From Brugia malayi (lineage: Eukaryota; Nematoda; Chromadorea; Rhabditida; Onchocercidae): 64,000 nucleotides of DNA. The notes beneath the pieces are model-generated. The model was given only the letters and a program-made list of their open reading frames with translations. It did no database searches and was not told the DNA's origin. Shown here in pieces: positions 55,071 to 64,000 of this stretch. Location: assembly GCF_000002995.4 (NCBI RefSeq), contig NW_025062475.1:5770187-5834186 (forward strand), given 5' to 3'. Made by a program: the position numbers and the translations under genes. Numbering within the stretch: position 1 is the stretch's first letter; each line of letters begins with the position of its first letter.

Positions 55071-56681
55071 TCAAAAAAAAAAAAACTTATCAAAAGGAGT
55101 GGATGTTGGTATTCCTGTGAAATTATTTTGAGCCATAAGTCTAAGCCAGTGGGTGAATAAACTTTTCGTCACTACAGGATATGTGCCACCCATATCTTTC
55201 AGTACTTTTTCTGTATTTGTTCGTTTATACATTGATTGTGCTCCGAAAAATGTATCATCTCTGTAATACGATAACTCTTAATTTCGATAAAAATTTTCCA
55301 ACAAAATTTTGTTGTGACATTTGTATTTATTGTTTCGAAATTATATTAGCAATAATGGTCATTCGGAGAAATGATTCCTTCAATTTCAAATAATTAATAT
55401 GATAAGTGGGAGATGCGTGGGGATTTTAATAAATTATTTGTCATCTTGACTCTTTTACTCATCTGGCCAACTTTTCAGAAAGATGGCATAACTTCACAAA
55501 AATAACATTTGAGAAATTCCTAAGGTAATTAATTGATGCTAAAAGTAGATGTAATATTTTTTCAAATAAGTTCTTACTTGACCATCAGTAATATTTTTTC
55601 AAATAAGTTCTTACTTGACCATTAGTAATATTTTTTCAAATAAGTTCTTACTTGACCATCAGTAATATTTTTTCAAATAAGTTCTTACTTGACCATCAGT
55701 AATATTTTTTCAAATAAGTTCTTACTTGACCATCAGTAATATTTTTTCAAATAAGCTCTTACTTGACCATCACTTGAAGTAATTTATGCAGCTGTTGGTA
55801 TTCTGCCCCTTCATTCGTACTAATCCTAAAATCTTCATTTTTTAGATTCCTTCCTGCCTAGATTGATTATTTCAAGACTTTTTCCCTTAATATAGACCAA
55901 ACGTTTATTAGTTATAACTGATGAATATACACTGCTTTACTGATAATATCTTCAGGGTTCGGGGTCGAAGTGAAATGGGCAGTATAAATTCAACAGTAAT
56001 GGAAGAGAATTAGACGTAATCAATGTTACAACCAAATTTTTTTGCCATTTCAACTTACAGTTGTACCCATTGCTGCAAAGGTATCAGTCGCATTGGAATG
56101 CCAAAATCATTTATCCAATTGACAATTTGTCGCCAAGTTGGCCCATTACTGTTCGTTAAATGAAATATTTTTCCCATGCTAGCACGAAAACTTTTCGTTA
56201 GAATTTGTGTTATAAATGATGAAGTAAAGTCGACAGGTGTAAATTCTACCTGTAATGGAAGAGAGCTAAATGTCATTAACGTCATAATCAATTTTTTCGT
56301 TGCAGGCTGTTTTTTCGTCAGTGATTTCGTACGTCTTATTTATTTTGAAGATGACTTGGGCAGTTATTTATCCCAAGCATAATTAAGCATGACTTTTTGA
56401 ACCAGATTATTAGTTTTAGCATCAGAATTTAAAAAAAAAAAATTAAAAATGAAATGAAAAAAATAATTAAAAAGCATACCACCCAATCTAAATCTGGAGC
56501 CATTTTGGATTGAATCGAGCAAAAAATTAATAAATAAATGAAGTCTTGATTATTCCATCTACCAGTGCTCATTGAGGCTGCTTGATTTCCTATAACCGTG
56601 GGTCTAATTATCACTGCTAGTCTCATCTTTTAGAAATTAGTTCAATTCTATCGTTTATCTCGTTTCTCTCATATCACTTCT

Positions 56682-56713
<32 letters not shown>

Positions 56714-59700
56714 TTGATTATAACCACGATAACAAATTAGAAGAAATTTTTATTCATAGTATTTATGTTAGCAAAGCACTTAGCATAGGTAAATAAATTA
56801 TTTGGAATAAGTAATAAATAATTCACAACAACATACCAAGTCGAAAGATTACTGTCGGAAGTCCTCGTACCTGTGAATTAATTACCAGTCTCTCAGCTAC
56901 CCATTTAGTTTGAGCATAACCATTCATTAATTTTCCTTGCACATCATCATTAGTGATATCCTCATCAACATCCTTTAAATTCGATGGTATTACTGCATCT
57001 GTGCTGCAAAATGCAAACTGTGAACTGCCAACTGATATCATTTGTAGTACATTTTATGAATAATGAAAAATAGATAAAACAATTAAAACATCAAATTTTC
57101 AATTAAAACATCAAATTTACATATTCAGCCAAATCTTCCTTGATATATTAACAGCAGACAATTGCAATTTTTTTGTTTATTTCAACCATTAAAAAAAACA
57201 AAGTTTTCAAAATTCATCCAACAAAATTAAGTTTAAATTATTCATTCAACAAAATTAGATTTCGGTAATTCATGCAATATCGAGCAAAATTACAAGCAAA
57301 TGTCAAAAATATTATAATAATCGCTTCACAACATTAACTCAGTCCCTCTAAAATTATTCCAATTATAAAAATAACTCTTTCTAAATAGTATAATTATTCT
57401 ATCCTAAACTGTTATAATTTTCTAGGTATCAACACAAATAGAAGGAATTAATCCATAGCAATTAAATTTACCTCAGATAATAGAGTGGTTTTACTTTATT
57501 CTGATGGCAGAAATCTAAAATATTTCGTGTACCCAACACATTAATGCCATGTAGAGCCTATAATAAACATATTTTACTTTTAAAGATTAACTATTACTTT
57601 TTACGTTAATAGAATTTCGGTAATATCTTGTTGTATAATATTCCATAGCATTGCTCTATCATATTTCCTTATATAACAAATATAATACATAAGCTTAATT
57701 CCTTCAAGTATCGACTGAGTTGATTATTTAATTAATGCTGAAATATTATATCAGTTTACCTGATATGGGAAGATCAAATTAACATAAGCAGCAGCATGAA
57801 TTACTATGTCCACCTCATATGTTAGGAATAAATATTCCTCTTCGCTAAGACCTAGTCGTATTAGTGCCACATCACCAGAAATTATTTTAACTCGACTTCT
57901 GATTAAGTCATTCAATGTGTTTGTCATCATACCTCAAAGAATTGCAAACAAATATTAGAATTATTTGAATATTATATATAAAACGTAACACTCTTTAATT
58001 TTTTTTTTCTTGTTAATTATTCACTATCTAATTTTATTTAAACCAAGTAAATTATTTTTGATCTAATTTTTGAAAATGATCACAATCATATGGACGAAAA
58101 CTCGAAAATAAATTTTAGAAATTCTCACCCATCTTCTCGATACTGTCGATGAGTCTAGACTGTGTGGTAACACCTGCGCTTTCTCGAATCAAACAAATAA
58201 CTCGCATCTGAAATTCTCATTAATGAATTCTTAAACTTCAACCTTTTTTATGAAGCAATACCTTCTTTAGCAATAGAATTAAATTAGCTGTCCATTCATT
58301 TATGTATCGCCAGCATTTAATACCTAATGTTCAGATAAAAAAAGAAAAAAATAAAGGACATCATCACTGATTTATAAAAATCTGTTCAAGAAACATTGCA
58401 GAAAGTCAAAGTATTACAAAGAACAATCGATAACCTCAGTTGTAAGTAGAAGTTTGACAAGTATATGAGAACCAATAAAACCAGTAACACCAGTTAGCAA
58501 TACAATGTCACGTGAAAAGCTATAATCCATATCGGTAGAGCGCCAAAAAGCGCGTAAGTGTAAGTCCATCCTGTAATAATTCAAATATATAAAGGTTTAA
58601 ATTTTTTCACAATAAAATATTTTTTATTCATCTTCGTATTGATTTAAATTCAGCTCTTTTTCTAATTTTAATCAATTTTTCATTTTTTTAAAATAATTTA
58701 AAAAAATATTGCATTAGACAAACAATTTACTCGTAAGATTGTTTTAAGCATTCGTTTTTAACTTTTACTAAATAAGGCAATTATTGATTTTCTTACTTAT
58801 GTTTATTTTTAATTTCATCTTTATTTCCCCTTCATTTTCATCATTCTTTGTTTATATTTCTCGGTGTCAAAGAATGTTAAGTATGCTTATCACTTACGCT
58901 ATTACTTTTTCACTTCTTTATTATCAATCTAAAATTGATAAAATTTAAACATACACGTTATCCTTGAAATCATGAATGTTAACTTGATGTGCTAAATCAA
59001 CATGCTCCAAATTATCACTGTCATCCTTATGATCGATACGTCGAGCTAGTGATGATACGGTTGGTGTAGCGAATAATTCCCGCATATTCAACTGTATGCC
59101 AAATTCTTCCTCAATTTTATGCAACAAACGAGCTGCCATCAATGAATGTCTACAATATACAGTAGTTACTCTTTCTAATCTTTCTAATAATACAATACAG
59201 TTGTATTTGCACACCAAAAAAAAGTCCAAAATTTGAGGTCGTAAAAAATCAAACAGCAAGGAAAAGAAAAAGACTTTATAGCATCTATACTCTATATCAA
59301 ATGTGTGGGAAAAGTTATTGCACCTTTTTATCAAATTTTAAAAAATGCTGGCGCTACTGGTAAATAGTGGAACATTTCTTATCTTATATTCTAAAGCAAT
59401 TATAAATAAAGTATGAATATAAATTACATTTTTTGTATTTTTGCACCAATCATGTGGAAGTTCTTTTTCCGGAATATTTCAATTGCTAATTAATCTCATT
59501 TCTGATCCCAAGAAAAAGATAAGCAACGAATAGTTTAGCATAATTTGATGAAAGGAACTAGTTTTGATTTTATATTTTAAAATTTACCCTCCAAGATCAA
59601 AAAAGCTTTCTTGAATATCGACGGCAGTCCGTGATAACACTTCGGCCCATATTTTTGCTAATCGTTCTTCTGTTGCAGTTTTTGGAAGTGCACTTGCTTC

Positions 59701-62700
59701 TACCGCATCTTTTTGCTGATCAACAGGTGGCAATGCTTTTTTGTCAACTTTTGATGATGCTGGTACTACTGGCAAGCTGCAAAATTGGTTCCGTATTTAA
59801 AGAGGTTATATCACCTATAAATTACAAGTATAAACATAACTTTTCATTCCCTACTTTCAACACATTGTAACAATCTATACATTTCTATTCGTTTTTGCTT
59901 TTTATTATTTTTTTCTTTCAAACAATGTTTAATGCTATATTTTTTTATTTTTTTTTTTTTTTATGCTTCTAATATTTATTTTATGTCTTAGTAATTAAGC
60001 TAAATTTTAATAAATTCGAATATACCTGGCTAGATAGACGAAATAAGTCGGTACCATATAAAATGGTAATTGCTTTTTTAAATCAGCTCTCATTTGTTTC
60101 CTAGTAACATTCTCCTTCAATACAACATATGCTGCAAGCTGCTTGTCATCTCCTTCTGCACCAACGCTTATCACCACGCATGATTTCACGTACGGTAATT
60201 CCAAAATTACTGATTCCACAGCCTATGAATTATTTATATATATAATGAAATTGAACTATTTAAGTGCTAAACAATAAAATTTGCAATTTGCGAAATGTTA
60301 TTCTAAATTAATAATAATGATTGATATAAGTGAAGGTATAAAACGAACCAAAATTTCGATGCTGTAGCCACGGATTTTCACCATCGTATCACATCGTCCA
60401 CAAATTTCCAAAACTGAATTAGGTAGTAAATATCCCCAATCGCCTGTTCTATACAAACGATCACCTAACTGATCTCGTAATTCATCTGGTACAGTTATAA
60501 AGCGATGTTGGTTTAACTCTGGTCGATTAATATACCCAATTGCAAGTGCTGGTCCACCCACAAAAATCTATAACATATGAATTGTTGTATTAAAAATTAT
60601 TAAATATGATCCAAATGTATCTTATTTCATAAACGTTTTATTTTATAGGAACTCAGAAAATGAAAACAAATCATTTTTTTTTTTTTTTTCGTTCGTCATT
60701 TTGAGTAGAAGAGAAACAAACAATTTTTGATTCAATGATTTGATAATATTTTTGAAATTTACTTTTAGAAAACAGTTCTAGTAATGATTTATATATTTTA
60801 ACAAAAGAAAGAATATTATCTACCTCTCCAGGAACTCCCATTGGTACTTCTTTCAATCCTTCCGAAACATCAATGACATGAACCTTTACTCCAGGAATCA
60901 CTTTTCCAACTGGTGCATATTTTCTTGATGGTTGGGTGTAGAAGACCTCTGTGAGGTTCGAGTAAGACACATCGTGACATTCAGAAATGCTATACAAATT
61001 CAAGATCTAAACATGTTTAATTAGTTAATTAAACAAAATTGATGAAAATATCACATTATCAAATATTTTTCAATCGAGAAAGATCACAATTTTGCATCAA
61101 AAGAATGTGTTTGTCTAAAAAAAAATTACTTCGAAAAGAAATACAGAAAGAAAACTTGCTTCCATTTTAGGTAAGATATCGAGGATTCGTTTCAGTAAGA
61201 GATATGTTACTACTTCACCGCACAAAAGTATCGTCCTAGAAAACAGGAATTTTGCAGGCTAATTGATTATTAGGAATATCACATAAAGTACTATTGCGTG
61301 AATAACGATTTTAAGATTAACTAAATTAGCTAACTTATGGGATATTGTTATGATTAACTAGTACGTTTGTACCATCGTTACATATGCGTTAGAGATCTTA
61401 AAGTGTTTTGAAATGATACCGGAAAGTACGAAATGTGGATCGAATTGTTTCATCAGAATGGGTATCGAGGACAGCTTCTAGCAATGATGGAGTAAACATC
61501 ATTCGTGTAATTTTATGAGTACTCAAGAAACGGCATAATTCAGGTAAATCATAGATGACATTATCTGGTATCACATACATTTCAACTCCTGAATTTCTTA
61601 TTTTACTGCACTTTTTTCATTTGCAACATTGGAGATCTTTGAGATAATGAAATAATAATTCTTTAGTGACCATTTATTTATTTAGTTTATCATTTATCAA
61701 TCTTACAATAATCTCTTCTACTATTTTTTATATTTTTGGCTTACTTTATTGTTCTGAATTATGTGAATTTTAGCCAGATATTAAAAAATTCTTAATTCAA
61801 TTGATAATTATTTAATGATGGTTTTACAATTATGCTGCATTATTAATTATTTTGTCTTGATTTACTTTAATGCTTTAATAAATGTTAAATTTTGTGAAAA
61901 ATGGTAAATTTGAAATGAAATAAACCTTGAAGAATCGGTCTGAATAATTCCCAAACAAAAAATACATTACAAGCCTCTCGTTCATTTTCCACATATGGAT
62001 ATTTCACAAATCGATATTCATATGAAAATGCAGCACCACGATGTGGACATTCGATACCTTAAAATGATTCGAAAGTTTTATTACAATGTTTCATACTCTT
62101 ATTTGTTGAGCTATTCAAAAGTTTCAAAATGCATGCAGTTTCAATATCAGAAATTGTGAATTTATTATTTAAATAAACATTCAATTAAACAATTTCATTA
62201 TTAATTATTTGAAACTAAGTCTTATTTCACTATGATATATATTATGTTATTGTTTAAAAAAAAAAAACCTCCTCAAAGAAAGAAATGAAGGAGCACCTTT
62301 TGGTTTTCCGGTTGTGCCAGAGCTATAAACGATATATGCACGATCATCAGGGCCGATTTCAGGTAATTTAATGGACTGTGATGGATTGGGAAGGGAAGAA
62401 CCAAATACATACATCGGTGCCAAATCTAAAATTGAAATTGAAACCAACATAAAAAAGTATTAGTAAGAAAAATATATGTAGTAAAAATTATAATAAATTT
62501 AAGTAAAATTTTTAGTAAAAAAAAAAAAGTTGCAAATATCTGTTCCACCTGAAATAGAATTAGCAATGTCTGGTGTTGAGCAAATGACTACTGGTTTAAT
62601 TTCCGTGATAATATCAATTAACAATGGTTGTGGATAGAAGACGTCCAAAGGAAGATAAGCACAGCCTATAAAAAATATTTTTAAAGCCATTGCTTAAAAG

Positions 62701-63420
62701 AAATTTTCTTTGCATGACATTAATAATAATTGAGATATGTAAAAATTTTCAATATTTTTTCAATTTGTTTCTGACTTGCAATCTTTTTTCCTTATCGATA
62801 TGACTGACATTATGAAAGGAGGAAACAAAGTTTAACTATATTAACTTTTTTGGTGTTATTATTGGTATATTTTTGACAGAACTCTTATTAATTTCGATTT
62901 CTTCAAATTACAGATGCACGATTTTAGATACTATTATTTATGATATACCATTCAGTCATTATTATTTACAATGTAACCTCATTTATTGTCATTTGTGTTA
63001 TCTAATCTCAGTTATTGTCATTTGTGATGTATCATCTCATTTATTATCATTTATATGTATGTATAAATCTAATTACTGCTATTTGTCAATGCTATATTAT
63101 GACGTTTAACTTCATCAGATGGTTAGAAAAAAAAATCTGATTTCCAACTTTCAAGAAATATATTTTGATAAGCACAAGAATTGACCAGCTTTTAGGGCAG
63201 CCGTATAGGCTAATGCATAGAATGCGCATTTGTTCATATAGATGCCAATACAGTCTCCTCTTTTAGCACCGTATTTTTCCACAAAATGTTTTGCCAACTT
63301 TTCCGACATAGTATCCAATTCAGCTAACGTCCACTTGGTATCTCCATCACAAACAACAATTTTTGATTTGAGTTCCGCTTGATTTGCTGCTTTACGAAAT
63401 AATTCTACCAATGTTGACAT
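55071..63420 (-). CDS. adenylation-carrier-reductase enzyme (NRPS-like carboxylic acid reductase)
   Basis: Multidomain enzyme expected to adenylate an acid, load it on a phosphopantetheine carrier and release it by NAD(P)H reduction. Twenty exons, 1011 residues: 63420-63186, 62665-62549, 62425-62297, 62057-61926, 61588-61420, 61235-61160, 61006-60824, 60567-60349, 60222-60026, 59776-59588, 59149-58955, 58570-58435, 58207-58129, 57932-57760, 57557-57472, 57003-56837, 56589-56480, 56249-56059, 55825-55763 and 55260-55071. Adenylation domain (1-500): YIVYSSGTTGKPKG (148-161), NLYSISECHD, YRTGD (386-390), GRCDTMVKIRGYSIE, and Lys495 in SSKVDKKAL. Carrier (about 515-590): DLGGHSL with Ser551. Thioester reductase (615-1011): TGVTGFIG (640-647), YYLSTDA, YAQTK (Tyr801, Lys805). 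The layout resembles Lys2 or fungal and bacterial A-T-R proteins. No condensation domain. Intron 6 is GC-AG. The protein ends DKFFFF in a T13 run. Confidence 0.88.
55551..55772. repeat. 37-bp minisatellite, six copies, overlapping a splice donor
   Basis: The unit beginning GTAATATTTTTTCAAATAAG repeats at 55551, 55588, 55625, 55662, 55699 and 55736 with only single-base changes. The last copy spans the 3' end of exon 19 of the A-T-R gene, including the minus-strand donor GTAAG at 55762. The other five are in the following intron. Confidence 0.95.
61154..61159 (-). other. GC-AG splice donor (GCAAGT) of A-T-R intron 6
   Basis: Exon 6 must end in phase 0 to keep the adenylation domain in frame into ILNLYSISECHD. 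The only site is GGAA|GCAAGT. The GT four bases further on (AAGTTTTC) gives phase 1 and a stop six codons into the next exon. Confidence 0.8.
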
Positions 63421-64000
63421 TTTCAACTTGCTGCATAATTCGGAAAAAACTAGCAGGTAGTTGAAATTTTTTAAAAAAAAGACAGCCCAAAAACGATACC
63501 ATCATTAAGTAGCGATGACATTAAATTCATTTTAGCTTCTCCTTATTTTAAACAAGTAAAATGATTTATGATTTACATTGGTTATTTCAAACAATTCTGT
63601 ATTTGACATTCGCTATTAATTTCTATCTAAGCGAAACTTAGATTCGAATAAGAAATGTCATTTCCTTAAATTTCGGTCAAATTTCACAAAAGTAAGTTTT
63701 TAAAAATAGAAGAAAAATAGTTTTGTTAGAAAAAAATAGAAAAAAAAAAGAAAAAAAAAAACGAAAAATTGAAATCACTTTCAGCATAAGCATCTATCAT
63801 GACAAATATCAATGTCCTCTTTAAATTTCAATGAAGAAACTGAAAATATAGTCAAAGGTCTAATGAAATAGTACTGATGCCATCACTCCGAATGCTACGT
63901 GCGAGTAGCTAAGAAGTGACAATGTGACATGACAGGCAAGTATAATGCTCTTACCAGAAGAACGAAAAATCATTCCTTATTTTAAGTTTTATTTCTTCCA
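63421..64000. other. upstream region of the A-T-R gene
   Basis: AT-rich, with poly-A/T runs near 63720-63765. A TTATGCAG on the minus strand ends ten bases before the ATG at 63420 and could be a spliced-leader acceptor. A small frame starting at about 63529 on the minus strand does not join in phase. No further domain is seen upstream. Confidence 0.5.

Noticed and set aside
54720..55260. Fusion of the A-T-R gene to the dehydrogenase by splicing AA|GTTTTT at 55086 to 54867
   Set aside because: The phases do not match (2 against 1), giving an out-of-frame dehydrogenase.
55071..63420. Full multimodular NRPS with condensation domain
   Set aside because: No HHxxxDG motif or upstream module; one adenylation, one carrier and one reductase domain only.

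Overview
The window looks like nuclear DNA of a parasitic nematode, most likely a spirurid or filarial worm. It is AT-rich. Its genes are split into many exons of about 50-350 nt by introns ending in TTTTAG or TTTCAG, and several start codons sit a few bases after a TTTCAG-type spliced-leader acceptor. The contents are animal genes: an OV-16-like PEBP, a WAH-1-type AIF, a BMP-type Smad, a DPY-31-like astacin and Mediator subunits. There is nothing bacterial, and I saw no rRNA, tRNA or CRISPR. All exon models were assembled by hand from splice-site phase and family motifs.

Layout. 218-1560 (+) is a phosphatidylethanolamine-binding protein. 2327-7419 (+) is mitochondrial apoptosis-inducing factor with an unusual N-terminal membrane segment. 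12253-16340 (+) is a BMP-class receptor Smad. 19812-21694 (-) is Mediator subunit 19, divergent from 22327-24601 (+), replication factor C subunit 5. RFC5 is followed about 0.5 kb later by 25134-27038 (+), Mediator subunit 30, perhaps in an operon. 28243-35970 (-) is an astacin procollagen-proteinase-like enzyme of the DPY-31/NAS-35 type. 41590-42779 (+) is BCL7, a SWI/SNF subunit. 43363-50224 (-) is a matrix metalloproteinase with a C-terminal membrane anchor. 53538-54867 (-) is a short-chain dehydrogenase. 55071-63420 (-) is a 20-exon, about 1011-residue adenylation / carrier / reductase enzyme, that is, a stand-alone NRPS-like carboxylic acid reductase.

How they fit together. Three genes relate to cuticle and matrix: the BMP Smad that controls body size and collagen expression in C. 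elegans, the astacin, and the matrix metalloproteinase. Three belong to transcription or chromatin machinery (MED19, MED30, BCL7). The most unusual part is the last 10 kb. The A-T-R enzyme should activate a carboxylic acid, load it on its own carrier domain and release it as an aldehyde or alcohol. A short-chain dehydrogenase lies about 200 bp downstream on the same strand. The adenylation pocket lacks the aspartate that binds alpha-amino groups, so the substrate is probably not an ordinary amino acid. This pair is the best candidate for an undescribed small-molecule pathway.

The remaining DNA is intergenic or intronic and AT-rich, with several perfect hairpins, microsatellites, a 640-bp purine tract, and a 37-bp minisatellite that has copied a 5' splice site six times.
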